This document shows, piece by piece, positions 25,243-33,278 of a stretch of 33,278 bases of DNA. The notes beneath the pieces were generated by a model. The model had not been told where the DNA came from. It made no database searches and was given only the letters and a program-made list of their open reading frames with translations. How positions within the stretch are numbered: the first letter of the stretch is position 1; each line of letters begins with the position of its first letter. Location of the stretch: assembly GCA_034678805.1 (NCBI GenBank), contig JAXDBN010000213.1, forward strand, positions 1 to 33,278, given 5' to 3'. The position numbers and the translations under genes were made by a program. This DNA is from PHAA01 sp034678805. GTDB taxonomy: Bacteria > Bacillota > Syntrophomonadia > Syntrophomonadales > Syntrophomonadaceae.

Positions 25243-25608
25243 ATGAAAATACCAGCAGAATTGAAAGGACTGGGAATTGCTTTAGGGATGGGCATAGTGC
25301 TTTGTACATTGGCTGCAGTAGTAGTCTACTATTCTGGCATTCGCGAGACTATTTTGAATCCCCTTGGAAAAGCCGTAATGGTATTAAGCGTATTCTGCGG
25401 CGGTGCTGCGGTTAGCAGAGCATACGGTAACCGGGGTCTTGTGAGAGGCGCGACCCTGGGCCTTATGTTCTTTATTGTTATGTTGATTACAACTTTTCTG
25501 GCTAATCCAACTCATATTTATTTAATGGGATTCATCTACACCCTCACTGCCTGTTTGGTAGCAGGCGCTCTGGGAGGGGTACTGGGCGTAGGCTTAAGCG
25601 AAGGCTAA
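25243..25608 (+). CDS. YrzE-like membrane protein (TIGR04086 family)
   Basis: A 121-residue protein with four predicted membrane helices and Gly-rich helix contacts (VFCGGAAVSRAYGNRGLVRGATLGLM, split by a short loop). It fits the TIGR04086/YrzE family of small membrane proteins found in spore-forming Firmicutes; the function is unknown. AGGAGGTGC precedes the ATG at 25243 by about nine bases. It is divergent from the ZIP gene. Confidence 0.8.
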   Translation: MKIPAELKGLGIALGMGIVLCTLAAVVVYYSGIRETILNPLGKAVMVLSVFCGGAAVSRAYGNRGLVRGATLGLMFFIVMLITTFLANPTHIYLMGFIYTLTACLVAGALGGVLGVGLSEG

Positions 25609-25636
25609 TAAAGGCAATTTTTGCTCAAAACAACTT

Positions 25637-25670
25637 AGGAACTGGTAGATTAACGCGTCCGCCAGTTCCT
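25637..25670. terminator. Hairpin downstream of the YrzE-like gene
   Basis: AGGAACTGG (25637-25645) pairs with CCAGTTCCT (25662-25670) across a 16-base loop. Neither side has a strong T-run, so it may be a weak terminator shared with the small minus-strand frame ending at 25670. Confidence 0.35.
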
Positions 25671-25827
25671 CATCCTGCCATGACCAATAATAACAATCCC
25701 AATAGTATAAGAATCCCGGCGATTACGAAGTACAGACTGGGCATCCCCGCGTCCCCGCCTTTTATCCCCATATTTTCAATAGTAAACTTCTCAGGAATAC
25801 TGGGATCTTGATGTAATAGACCTTCAT
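25670..25827 (-). pseudogene. Possible small membrane protein with broken or unusual start
   Basis: On the minus strand, GGGGTGA places an ATG at 25827, but that frame stops after 22 codons. One frame over, the sequence reads NEGLLHQDPSIPEKFTIENMG and continues to a clean membrane helix (PSLYFVIAGILILLGLLLLVMAG) and a stop at 25670. That second frame has no ATG, GTG or TTG near the ribosome-binding site. This looks like a gene of about 50 residues with a one-base frameshift near its start, or one starting at the internal ATG at 25771, which lacks a ribosome-binding site. Confidence 0.35.
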
Positions 25828-25980
25828 TTAATTCACCCCTTTTCCGAGTTAATTAACTGCACAGATAATGGGGACAGGTATAGTGCCCATCTATGTTACT
25901 ACAATCTAATTCATTTTATGATGATAGGTGGAGAAATGTTACCTTTATGAATATGTTTATTAGGCGGGTTTTATGACGGC
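25828..25980. other. Non-coding AT-rich stretch upstream of the dinG 3' end
   Basis: With the doubtful small frame before it, this makes about 370 bases without a firm gene (25609-25980). I see no terminator for dinG on the minus strand and no conserved element. Confidence 0.4.
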
Positions 25981-28047
25981 TCAACACCATCGCTCCAACT
26001 CATTAGCCAACAAATCCCGGCTGATCAAAGCGATGTTCCGGATAGGTGTACTCTCGATAAAGACATGGCCGTAGTTACGGGAGACTAACCGGGTATCGAG
26101 GACTACCACTGCTCCCCTATCAGTTTCGGTGCGAATTAAACGACCAATTCCTTGTTTAAATCTCAAAGCAGCATCGGGCAGCATAAAGTGGCGGAAGCTG
26201 TTTTTATATTTGGATCGATAGTACTGTTCCCATGCACTGCAATATGGATCAGTAGGCGATCGAAAGGGCAGCTTGACTATCACTAGGCAGCACAAAACTT
26301 CACCTTTTAAATCAACACCTTCCCAAAACGTCTCCACACCCATTAATATCGAATTTTCGCTGCTGGTAAAATCATCTCTAATATTGGCGAAATCCCCATC
26401 CTCATGCTGTACCAGTAAATTAATCCCCCGCTGTTCGCAGAAAGGGCGCAAAATTGCGGAGGCTTCCTGAAGTTGTTGGCGGGACGTAAATAGAACCATG
26501 GTTCTCCCACCACGAGATGCAAATATTTCGGCCAGCACAGAATTAACAGCATGGCCAAAAGATTTACCTCCTGGATCTGGCATATCTTCTAAAATATAAA
26601 GACAGGCTTGTTTATTATAATTAAATGGGGAAGTTTCCAAATGCGTTACAACTTTTCCCTGAGCCGCTCTTTCCATTAGACCAGCCCTGGTAATGAAGTT
26701 GTCAAAATTATCTTCGACGGCCAAAGTGGCTGATACCATAACCAGGGTTTTCAATTCCTTGTATAATTTGTTGGCCAGCAGACTACCGCGTTCAACTTCA
26801 CCTGAGCAAATAGCTACGGCTTGTCCCTGTGAACATTCTAGCCAGGTAATGGCTGATTCTCTGTGTATCTCTTCCGCTAAAATGGTAAAGAGGACGTTGT
26901 CAACCTCCTGCAAAAGGTTGTAAATCTCATTTAAATCAATACTCTCTGTTTCTCCCTCAATATCCTGACTCAGTTCCTTCAAATATCCAATTAGCAGAGC
27001 CATCGCCGGTCTCCATGTCTGGTTGTAAGTTTCCAGTCCATTGGCAAACCAATCGTCTTCTCTATCTGATGGGCTTATAACGTGGCTGAGACTAGTGCCT
27101 TCGATTCCAGTCAACGCATGGCTGAATTCATCGAAGATCTTATTTGTTGCCTGGGTAATCTGCTGGACTAGTTGGATGCATGTATTTACACGATCTGAGA
27201 ATTGCGGGTAAGTGCTGAGCACATGGGGTAAAATTCCCTTTTTGATGCGCCGGTCGTGATTATATAATGAGGTTAATAATTTAAGGCTGTCGCCTTTTTC
27301 AAATCGATAGGCAAAACGATCAAAGGTCTCTTTAATAAAGGTGTGGGCCTCATCAATTATCAGGCGTTTATATTCGGGGAGGATACGGTTATCCACCAAA
27401 ATGTCGGATAACAGTAAAGCATGGTTTACTACAATTATATCGGCTTTAGCCATTCCCTTTATCAGTTTTAAGCGAAAACATTTATCATGATACTGGCATT
27501 TTTCCCGCAGACAACTGTTGCGGTCGGCCGCCACCACCTCCCAGTGCCGCATAACATCCCGGGGTAGTCCCAGTTCTTTGCGGTCTCCGTTATGGGTAGA
27601 CTCAGCCCAGGTTAGTATTTTCTGAACAAAATCAATTTGATCTTTATCAAGTGACCTCTTCCCCCCCAAAATCCGCTGATATTTGTTCCAGCAAAGGTAG
27701 TTTTCACGCCCCTTGGCTTCAATATATCTGAACGAGAAACCTATTCCCTGCTCCAACTGGGGTATATCACGGTCAACGATTTGCTCCTGCAATGCCTTGG
27801 TTTTAGTTGAAACAACAACCTTTTCATGGTTTTGCCGGGCCCATAATAAAGCTGGAATCAAGTAGGCATAGGTCTTCCCCACCCCAGTGCCAGCTTCCGC
27901 ACATAGGAACAAATCATCATGAAATGCTTCGGCCACCTTACCGGCAAAACGAACCTGCTCATTACGATAAGTGTAATCATCCAGAGTCTGAGAAAGTCCA
28001 CCATCAACGGCAAATAATTGCTCAATCATCTCATAGTAATTAGGCAT
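25981..28047 (-). CDS. dinG: DinG-family DNA helicase with Fe-S cluster
   Basis: A 688-residue XPD/DinG-type superfamily 2 helicase. It has Walker A GTGVGKT (53-59), DEAH (232-235), and motifs V/VI near the end (GVETFWEGVDL and RFKQGIGRLIRT). Between motifs I and II lie four Cys (119, 179, 184, 190; C...C-x4-C-x5-C) of the right spacing for the [4Fe-4S] cluster. These enzymes unwind 5'-to-3' and act on R-loops or replication obstacles. It lacks the N-terminal exonuclease domain of Bacillus DinG, so it resembles the E. coli DinG/YoaA form. The ATG at 28047 lies inside the last codons of the DUF3343 gene (8-base overlap), so translation is likely coupled. Confidence 0.93.
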   Translation of the reverse strand: MPNYYEMIEQLFAVDGGLSQTLDDYTYRNEQVRFAGKVAEAFHDDLFLCAEAGTGVGKTYAYLIPALLWARQNHEKVVVSTKTKALQEQIVDRDIPQLEQGIGFSFRYIEAKGRENYLCWNKYQRILGGKRSLDKDQIDFVQKILTWAESTHNGDRKELGLPRDVMRHWEVVAADRNSCLREKCQYHDKCFRLKLIKGMAKADIIVVNHALLLSDILVDNRILPEYKRLIIDEAHTFIKETFDRFAYRFEKGDSLKLLTSLYNHDRRIKKGILPHVLSTYPQFSDRVNTCIQLVQQITQATNKIFDEFSHALTGIEGTSLSHVISPSDREDDWFANGLETYNQTWRPAMALLIGYLKELSQDIEGETESIDLNEIYNLLQEVDNVLFTILAEEIHRESAITWLECSQGQAVAICSGEVERGSLLANKLYKELKTLVMVSATLAVEDNFDNFITRAGLMERAAQGKVVTHLETSPFNYNKQACLYILEDMPDPGGKSFGHAVNSVLAEIFASRGGRTMVLFTSRQQLQEASAILRPFCEQRGINLLVQHEDGDFANIRDDFTSSENSILMGVETFWEGVDLKGEVLCCLVIVKLPFRSPTDPYCSAWEQYYRSKYKNSFRHFMLPDAALRFKQGIGRLIRTETDRGAVVVLDTRLVSRNYGHVFIESTPIRNIALISRDLLANELERWC

Positions 28048-28327
28048 GATCAAGCCTTTCTGTTTTCTTTTCCCCTTTAATATAGCTGACTTGATATATA
28101 CTTTCTATCTCAACTTTATTGTTCACTAAAATATCCTGATAATGAGTCAGATCCTTTAATGCCAGCTTAACCGCTAAGCCACAACTAGCAGAGATCTCCC
28201 GCGGAGTTGGCATCAGTAAAAAATGAGCGGAGGCTTCTTCTAATGTTCGCTCCGCTTTAAGTGCTTGCGATGTAGATTTAAAGGTAAATATTCCATATTC
28301 TTTTAATTTAAACAAATCCTGAATCAA
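28040..28327 (-). CDS. DUF3343 protein
   Basis: A 95-residue protein matching DUF3343. It opens with the YGIFTFKSTSQALKAER helix-strand pattern and has the family signature PREISASCGLAVK with its single conserved Cys (Cys49). DUF3343 proteins often accompany selenium or sulfur-transfer genes and are annotated as putative Se/S carriers; that role is unproven. TTG start at 28327 with AGGAG nine bases upstream. It overlaps dinG by eight bases and lies 18 bases after the thioesterase gene, giving a three-gene unit. Confidence 0.85.
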   Translation of the reverse strand: MIQDLFKLKEYGIFTFKSTSQALKAERTLEEASAHFLLMPTPREISASCGLAVKLALKDLTHYQDILVNNKVEIESIYQVSYIKGEKKTERLDHA

Positions 28328-28345
28328 TAATGTGCGCTCCTGTAA

Positions 28346-28777
28346 TCAGTACTTTATATAACTTACTTTATAAAAGGTGGCTTTGCTGTATCCAATAAGC
28401 CGGTCACCAGATTGAACCTGACATTCTGTAAAAAATATGTCTTTACCAGCCTTAACCACTACCCCTTCAGCCCGCAACACATCACCCTGACGCGCAGCTG
28501 CAGTAAAACCTACAGATATGTCTACGGTAGCCGCATTTACGCCTAGCGTTCGGACAGCTATACCCATGGCTGCATCAGCAAGGGCACTCAATAATCCTCC
28601 CTGCATCAGTCCGATGGAATTAGCGTGTTCCGGCTGGACTACCATCTCAAACCCGGCTTGAAGCGGTGCCAATCTCAGTAATTTTACACCCAACAAATTA
28701 TATGAGGGGGCTGTGGCAATAGATCTTAGTAGATACTCAAAGAGCCGTTCATCCAGGCCGTCATTGAATGGTTGCAT
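28346..28777 (-). CDS. Hotdog-fold thioesterase, PaaI-like
   Basis: A 143-residue hotdog protein of the PaaI/acyl-CoA thioesterase group. The active-region helix reads NSIGLMQGGLLSALADAAMG (53-72), which matches the usual N-x-x-G-x-x-H-G-G pattern except that the His is Gln59. The strand TVDISVGFTAAARQGDVLRAEG and the ending GYSKATFY are typical. It would hydrolyse an acyl-CoA thioester in the cytosol; the substrate is unknown. GGGGGAGA precedes the ATG. First gene of the thioesterase-DUF3343-dinG unit. Confidence 0.87.
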   Translation of the reverse strand: MQPFNDGLDERLFEYLLRSIATAPSYNLLGVKLLRLAPLQAGFEMVVQPEHANSIGLMQGGLLSALADAAMGIAVRTLGVNAATVDISVGFTAAARQGDVLRAEGVVVKAGKDIFFTECQVQSGDRLIGYSKATFYKVSYIKY

Positions 28778-28886
28778 GATCGAAATCTCCCCCTTTTGCC
28801 TGTTTGTTAAAAATCAGATATCCATTATCTACTATAAATAAAAGATTTGCATCAAGTTCAGAATACTAACAGGAGGATGCTCTTAT

Positions 28887-29435
28887 ATGGTACGAGACAG
28901 ACGCTTAATCTTATTCCCGCTGCTTATTGTGGCGCTATTTCTTATATTTTATTTCCTTTTTCGGGTTTCCTATAACCCTGATACCAAACCCTTGCCGGAA
29001 CCGAATATATCACAGACCGATACTGGCGAGACTTCTCCCCAGCCACATTGGTATGTCCGATTCTCAACAGAGAACCAAAAGCAAACGTTTTATACCGAAC
29101 AAGCCCAGGCCCCAGCCTCAGCTTCGGCCCAAGGGTATTTCCTGGGTTCAGGAGCAGTTCATCCTCGTCATCCGTTAAACGAAGGCGGCGAAGCCCGGCA
29201 GCCCATTATTCCATTCGGAACTACCTTATTCCTTAGCAGGCCCATCGAGATTCAGGGTAATTGGTTCGATAATCTGATTGTCAATGATACCGGCGATGTT
29301 TATTACGGTCTTTGGCGTAAATACCCTTATTGGGTGGATGTCTACTCCGGCGTGACTAGTTACTACACGCAAAAAGCCGCCCTTGAAGGAGGAGTAGATC
29401 TAATCGACTACCATTGGTACGAACCCTGGAACTAA
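28887..29435 (+). CDS. Membrane-anchored 3D-like (double-psi barrel) protein
   Basis: A 182-residue protein with one N-terminal membrane helix (about 8-27) and a linker rich in Pro, Thr and Ser (to about 75). The C-terminal domain resembles the 3D fold: GSGAVHPRHPL, then IPFGTTLFLS, IVNDTGDVYYGL and YWVDVYSG. The two Asp-containing blocks correspond to the DTG and ID motifs of 3D domains. It probably acts outside the membrane on the wall or in spore biology. GGAGGATG precedes the ATG by about ten bases. It is convergent with the YlaI-like gene, with only seven bases between stops. Confidence 0.78.
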   Translation: MVRDRRLILFPLLIVALFLIFYFLFRVSYNPDTKPLPEPNISQTDTGETSPQPHWYVRFSTENQKQTFYTEQAQAPASASAQGYFLGSGAVHPRHPLNEGGEARQPIIPFGTTLFLSRPIEIQGNWFDNLIVNDTGDVYYGLWRKYPYWVDVYSGVTSYYTQKAALEGGVDLIDYHWYEPWN

Positions 29436-29442
29436 TCTGCAT

Positions 29443-29628
29443 CTAGCTGCTGCTGGGTTTAGGATGTTTCTTTTTATCGTCGGATTCATAACGCACCCGA
29501 TTTGAGCAAACATCACATATGAAGGTTCCTGGTTTACTAGGATCCGACATTTTTTTAAAGTCTTTGTCATCTTCACCTAGTTGATACACTTTTCCACATA
29601 GCATACATTTGGCTTCAACATGCTCCAT
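29443..29628 (-). CDS. YlaI-like zinc-ribbon protein (DUF2197)
   Basis: A 61-residue protein with two Cys pairs (CMLCGKVYQL near residue 8 and CDVC near residue 39), the arrangement of a single zinc ribbon, followed by a charged, Lys/Ser-rich tail. It matches DUF2197, the family of Bacillus YlaI. Function unknown; a nucleic-acid or protein contact role is only inferred. GGAAAGGAGAG precedes the ATG. Last gene of a unit with the lipoprotein and the Lon-like protease. Confidence 0.83.
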   Translation of the reverse strand: MEHVEAKCMLCGKVYQLGEDDKDFKKMSDPSKPGTFICDVCSNRVRYESDDKKKHPKPSSS

Positions 29629-29651
29629 TACTATTCTCTCCTTTCCATAAT

Positions 29652-29981
29652 TTAGTCGCCGCTGGTTACTGCCTCTGGAAGCACCTTAATATACAGAACA
29701 TTTTGATAATTATATGATCCAATAACATTACCACTATTATCATACATATAGTTTAAAGACGATCCGCCTGAATATACATTGCCTTCCTGGTCAATCCCCA
29801 GGTTTTTAATATAACAATCGACAACCTCTTGATTATCACTAAAATGAATCTCCGCCTTTATTAAAGAGAGTTCCTCGTTCCTGGCACCTGGTATAAACGA
29901 CCGGTAATCAAAGTTACAGCCAATTATTCCGGCTGATAAAACTATCATCAAAATGGCTAGGACCAGCCTTTTCTTAACCAC
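29652..29981 (-). CDS. Small lipoprotein, unknown function
   Basis: A 109-residue protein with a lipoprotein signal peptide: Lys-Lys-Arg, hydrophobic core, and lipobox IIGC with the modified Cys at residue 22. The mature part is beta-rich, with repeats of Gly/Asn/Tyr (GGSSLNYMYDNSGNVIGSYNY) that suggest a small beta sandwich. It would be anchored to the outer face of the membrane. GTG start at 29981 after AAGGAGG. It begins five bases after the stop of the Lon-like protease gene. Confidence 0.75.
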   Translation of the reverse strand: MVKKRLVLAILMIVLSAGIIGCNFDYRSFIPGARNEELSLIKAEIHFSDNQEVVDCYIKNLGIDQEGNVYSGGSSLNYMYDNSGNVIGSYNYQNVLYIKVLPEAVTSGD

Positions 29982-29986
29982 AATGG

Positions 29987-32434
29987 CTACCTCCTTATCC
30001 TTCTTCTCGGCATCATGTTTCCAGCTACACTCGATTTGGAGCCCGTTATTCTATAAGTGCTGCGAATGCCCCATTCACTTAATTTTCGATTAACCTTATA
30101 ATGTACGCTGTCTGCCGGGAATTCTCCTTTTTCCTTCCTCTCCCCCGCTGGGGTTTCAGTCAGGATTTCCAAACCTTCATTAACGTGCTTAACTGCCCAT
30201 ATATTAAATAGATTGGCTCTAACCGCAGAAAGTACTTCGTCGTTTAGCATCAGATTTCTAATATTCTGCCAGGGTATTATTACCCCCTGTTCACCGTCTA
30301 AACCGCGCTTCTGGCAAACCTTGAAAAATCCTTCAATCTTCTGGTTGACCCCTCCAACTGCTTGTATTTCACCGTTCTGGTTTACAGATCCGGTCACGGC
30401 TATACCTTGTCGCAGCGGTATATCCGCCAGGCTGGAGAGCAGCGCATATAGTTCAGCACTAGAAGCACTGTCTCCTTCAATTCCAGAATAGCTTTGTTCA
30501 ATGGTCAAGCTGGCCGAAAGCGACAAGGGTTTATCTTGAGCATACTGGGCCCCAAGATAACCGTTTAGGGTCAATACTCCCTTGCTATGGATGCTACCGC
30601 TTAATTGAATTTCCCTTTCGATGTTTACCAGGCCTTTTTCGCCCATGAAGGTTTTAGCAGTAATCCTTACCGGCTTGCCAAATTGGTGGTCTCCAATTTG
30701 ATAAACTGCCAGGCCGTTTAATTGCCCGACTTTACGACCAGATACGTCAATCATAATTGTTCCCTGGTCAATATATTCCTGGAGCCTTTCCTCTATCATT
30801 GATACCCGGTCTCGTTTCTCGGCAATAGCTCTACGGACGTGATCACGCCCGACCAGTTCTGCATTTTCATATCCAGCCCAGCAATTAGCTTCATAGATAA
30901 TTTCCACCATTTTATTAAATAGAGTACTCAATTTGTTCTGGTCCTCGGCCATACGACTGCCGTAATTTACAACCTGAGCTACCGCTCCCCGGCTGAAATG
31001 CCGAAGGCCCTTGCTAGTACAAACAGAACTTATAAATCGGGCATAATCTCTGGCATTGGCTGGAGTTCGGGGCATATCTATATCAAAATCCGCTTTCATT
31101 TTGAATAGCTTCTGGAATTCCTCGTCATAATTATATAGCAGATAATAATATTGAGGGTCTCCAATCAAAACTACCTTTATATTAACAGGAATTGCCTCAG
31201 GTTCAAGGGTCTCAGCATTGCCCAGGCCAAACGTTTTGCTCATGCTTTCAACCACAATCTCTTTATTTTTGATCACCCGTTTTAGTTTATCCCAGACGTA
31301 GAAATTCTTAATGATATCGTAGACGTTCATAACCAGGTAACCACCATTAGCTTTATGGATGGATCCCGCCTTAATCCTGGAAAAATCAGTTGTTAAAACA
31401 CCAAATTCACTTTCAAACTCAACCTGTCCAAACAGGTTCGCATAACTGGGATTCGTTTCAAATATAACTGGTGCGTGTTCTAATCCAGAGTTATCCACTA
31501 TTAAATTGACCTGATATCGTCTTAGTAGCGTTCTCTTATCCATCCTGCGCAGCAAAGCCATCGGAGAATCATCTTCACCGGCTTTAAACATATCAAGGTT
31601 ATCAAGTATATCCTGCAGCATTTCAGTAAGATAATTTAGAACCTCGCCATATTGAGAATATTTTTGATTCATTTGATCAAAATCGGGGGCTGCCACCTGA
31701 CGGGCGGTTTCTAATTCCAGTTCCTTTATTCTCTCCTTAAGTTCTTTTTCCAGCTCTCTATATTGCCGGTATGAGTCGTTTATTTTATCCTGCAGGGCAG
31801 CACTTTTTTTCATTAATTCTGCCCGTTCCTCATCGCTTAAAGCCAGGAATTCCTCCTGGTTCATCTGGGATCCATCCTCTTTCAAAGGTATGCTATTGAC
31901 CCCACTTTGCGTACGGGAAATGGTGAAACCAAAGGTTCGAGCTTCCTCTTCCAGTCGAACATAAAGCATGTTGCCGTCTTCCATGAATCTGTTCAGCAAA
32001 GCGGCCTTTTGTAATTCAAAAGTTTCACTTTGAAATGCCTTGCCGATATTTTTCGCAAAGACGTCCATAGTATTGGCTGCTTCCTGGCGGAACTGCTTCC
32101 CCAAACCCGCCGGTAAACTTAAGGCTCGGGGACTTTCATGCATTTTGAAGTTGTTAACATAGCACCAATCCGGGGGTACACAATCGTGTCCGGCTTTCTC
32201 TCTGATCATTGCCCTGGCCAAGGTGGTTTTTCCGGTGCCGAAATAACCGGAGAGATAGACGTTGTATCCCTCATTTTTTATATCCAGGGCAAAGCCAAGT
32301 GAACGCGCTGCCTTCTCCTGACCTATAATTCCCTGCAGCGGTTCAATTTCAGCAGTGCTGGCAAAATTAAATGATGCTGGTTTGCAAGTCCTGGATAGGT
32401 CTTTGACTTGTAGTCTATATTGGCTTATATCCAA
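29987..32434 (-). CDS. Lon-like AAA+ protease (LonB-type, S16 family)
   Basis: An 815-residue protein. The N-terminal AAA+ module has Walker A GYFGTGKTT (about 63-71). A long coiled-coil insert follows (about 190-290, very rich in Glu, Lys and Leu), then the rest of the AAA+ module with NGGYLVMNVYDI. The C-terminal S16 protease domain holds the Ser-Lys dyad, Ser656 (EGDSAS) and Lys699 (GGVNQKIEG), spaced 43 residues as in Lon. There is no Lon N-terminal substrate domain and no membrane helix, so it belongs to the soluble 'Lon-related' group common in Clostridia. Likely an ATP-dependent protease; substrates unknown. TTG start at 32434, nine bases after GGAGG. Confidence 0.92.
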   Translation of the reverse strand: MDISQYRLQVKDLSRTCKPASFNFASTAEIEPLQGIIGQEKAARSLGFALDIKNEGYNVYLSGYFGTGKTTLARAMIREKAGHDCVPPDWCYVNNFKMHESPRALSLPAGLGKQFRQEAANTMDVFAKNIGKAFQSETFELQKAALLNRFMEDGNMLYVRLEEEARTFGFTISRTQSGVNSIPLKEDGSQMNQEEFLALSDEERAELMKKSAALQDKINDSYRQYRELEKELKERIKELELETARQVAAPDFDQMNQKYSQYGEVLNYLTEMLQDILDNLDMFKAGEDDSPMALLRRMDKRTLLRRYQVNLIVDNSGLEHAPVIFETNPSYANLFGQVEFESEFGVLTTDFSRIKAGSIHKANGGYLVMNVYDIIKNFYVWDKLKRVIKNKEIVVESMSKTFGLGNAETLEPEAIPVNIKVVLIGDPQYYYLLYNYDEEFQKLFKMKADFDIDMPRTPANARDYARFISSVCTSKGLRHFSRGAVAQVVNYGSRMAEDQNKLSTLFNKMVEIIYEANCWAGYENAELVGRDHVRRAIAEKRDRVSMIEERLQEYIDQGTIMIDVSGRKVGQLNGLAVYQIGDHQFGKPVRITAKTFMGEKGLVNIEREIQLSGSIHSKGVLTLNGYLGAQYAQDKPLSLSASLTIEQSYSGIEGDSASSAELYALLSSLADIPLRQGIAVTGSVNQNGEIQAVGGVNQKIEGFFKVCQKRGLDGEQGVIIPWQNIRNLMLNDEVLSAVRANLFNIWAVKHVNEGLEILTETPAGERKEKGEFPADSVHYKVNRKLSEWGIRSTYRITGSKSSVAGNMMPRRRIRR

Positions 32435-32475
32435 GCTTCGACACCTCCATTATTGATGCTGATCCAGTACTTATC

Positions 32476-33278
32476 TTAGAATATAAATTTCATACCGGTT
32501 TCTCCTTTAACTACCTTTTGCCCCAGTTCATTGTGTAACCGGGCTGCGGCATGAAAACCAGTACAATGAGCTACTATCAGTTGGTCAATATCAATAGTTT
32601 TTAGAACGCTTATAGTCTGGTCTATACGGCTTTCCGATGCGTTCATCAAATGGGTACCGCCTATGTATGCCAGCACCTTAGATTTGCCAGTTATGCGAAT
32701 CGCCTGGTTAATGATATTAATGAAGCCAGCATGAGCACAGCCGCTGATAATAACAAGACCAGCCGGAAGATCAATAACAAGGGCCATATCATCTTCAAGA
32801 TGATCGGTCTCTATCTGGCCGTTAACCTCAACCTTGAAGTCTCCGCCAGTATCTTCAAAATTATTACAACGCGGAATTTCTCCGCTTATGTATACACCCG
32901 GCCAAATATCCTGCCATTGATCATGAAATACGAAGGTGGCACCGGCCTTTTCAAGTTCTGACCGTGAGAAAGGAGTACCTATTTGCCTGTAACCCCCTTT
33001 AGGTTTAGATACCATCCGGGGAAGAAAAAGGCGTGAATGGGCATATACAATTTTTGGTCCATACTTGGTAAGCAATGGTAAAAGAGCGCCTGTATGGTCA
33101 AAATGCCCATGGCTAATTACCACTTCCTCGATATCAGTTAGGTTTATACCGAGAACCCCACTGTTGTGAAACAAAACCTGGTCACTGCCAGTATCAAATA
33201 ACAGGCTCTTACCATCAATATTTATTACAGCGGCAAAACCGTATTCTCCCAACAACCCAGGGGTGGGTGCGGTATTCT
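32476..33278 (-). CDS. Metallo-beta-lactamase-fold protein, DHPS-like group (5' end outside window)
   Basis: The frame stays open to the right edge, so the true start lies outside; 267 residues are visible. The family continuation (NTAPTPGLLGEYGFAAVI) at the edge argues against a start inside. Motifs: LLFDTGSD, the metal-binding SHGHFDHTG, GCAHAG, IGGTHL and AHCTGFHA. This is the order of the MBL group related to 7,8-dihydropterin-6-yl-methyl-4-(ribofuranosyl)aminobenzene 5'-phosphate synthase. It is a probable metal-dependent hydrolase with unknown substrate. It lies 41 bases upstream of the Lon-like gene and is probably in the same transcript. Confidence 0.85.
   Translation of the reverse strand, partial: NTAPTPGLLGEYGFAAVINIDGKSLLFDTGSDQVLFHNSGVLGINLTDIEEVVISHGHFDHTGALLPLLTKYGPKIVYAHSRLFLPRMVSKPKGGYRQIGTPFSRSELEKAGATFVFHDQWQDIWPGVYISGEIPRCNNFEDTGGDFKVEVNGQIETDHLEDDMALVIDLPAGLVIISGCAHAGFINIINQAIRITGKSKVLAYIGGTHLMNASESRIDQTISVLKTIDIDQLIVAHCTGFHAAARLHNELGQKVVKGETGMKFIF

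Noticed and set aside
1..33278. tRNA, rRNA, CRISPR arrays, insertion sequences or phage genes
   Set aside because: I scanned for tRNA-like TTCGA arms, regularly spaced repeats, transposase or integrase motifs and terminal repeats and found none that held up.

Overview
The window looks like chromosome of a moderate-to-low-GC, spore-former-type Firmicute of the class Clostridia. The best guess is a syntrophic butyrate oxidiser of the Syntrophomonadaceae type. That guess rests on gene content, not on a marker gene: a complete short-chain beta-oxidation operon under a sigma-54 activator, AddAB in place of RecBCD, DacF, 3D-domain wall proteins, a DUF3343 protein, a YrzE-type membrane protein and a Lon-like AAA protease of the clostridial kind. 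Shine-Dalgarno sites are strong throughout, and TTG and GTG starts are common. I saw no tRNA, rRNA, CRISPR, insertion sequence or phage gene.

Layout. 1-5580 holds small stand-alone genes: the start of an exported protein at the left edge, a secreted peptidoglycan-binding/3D-domain protein behind a structured leader, a YbjQ-family protein, a two-gene unit (membrane-anchored coiled-coil protein plus ketopantoate-reductase-like protein), a universal stress protein, a DUF1801 protein and a 58-residue protein. 5594-8006 holds a DacF-type D,D-carboxypeptidase and a soluble histidine kinase. 8003-15030 is addB-addA, the recombination helicase-nuclease, translationally coupled. 15205-15429 is a small membrane protein.

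15582-23732 is the metabolic core. A PAS/AAA+/Fis activator is followed, in the same direction, by 3-hydroxybutyryl-CoA dehydrogenase, crotonase, a family-I-like CoA-transferase, thiolase and a 612-residue acyl-CoA dehydrogenase. Together these could activate butyrate by CoA transfer from acetyl-CoA and oxidise it to two acetyl-CoA. A textbook -24/-12 element (GG-N10-GC) lies upstream of the dehydrogenase gene. Dyad sequences 55-90 bp further upstream are good candidates for the activator's binding sites. A strong hairpin separates thiolase from acyl-CoA dehydrogenase and may set their ratio.

23870-33278 is mostly housekeeping and unknown: a YdcZ/DUF606 membrane protein with a ZIP metal transporter, a YrzE-like protein, a thioesterase-DUF3343-DinG helicase unit, a second 3D-like protein, and a four-gene unit (metallo-beta-lactamase-fold protein, Lon-like protease, lipoprotein, YlaI-like zinc ribbon) that runs off the right edge.

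Nothing here is plainly a new defence or mobile system. The parts most worth attention are the sigma-54 control region of the beta-oxidation operon, the structured leader at 431-540 and the intra-operon hairpin at 17484-17508.
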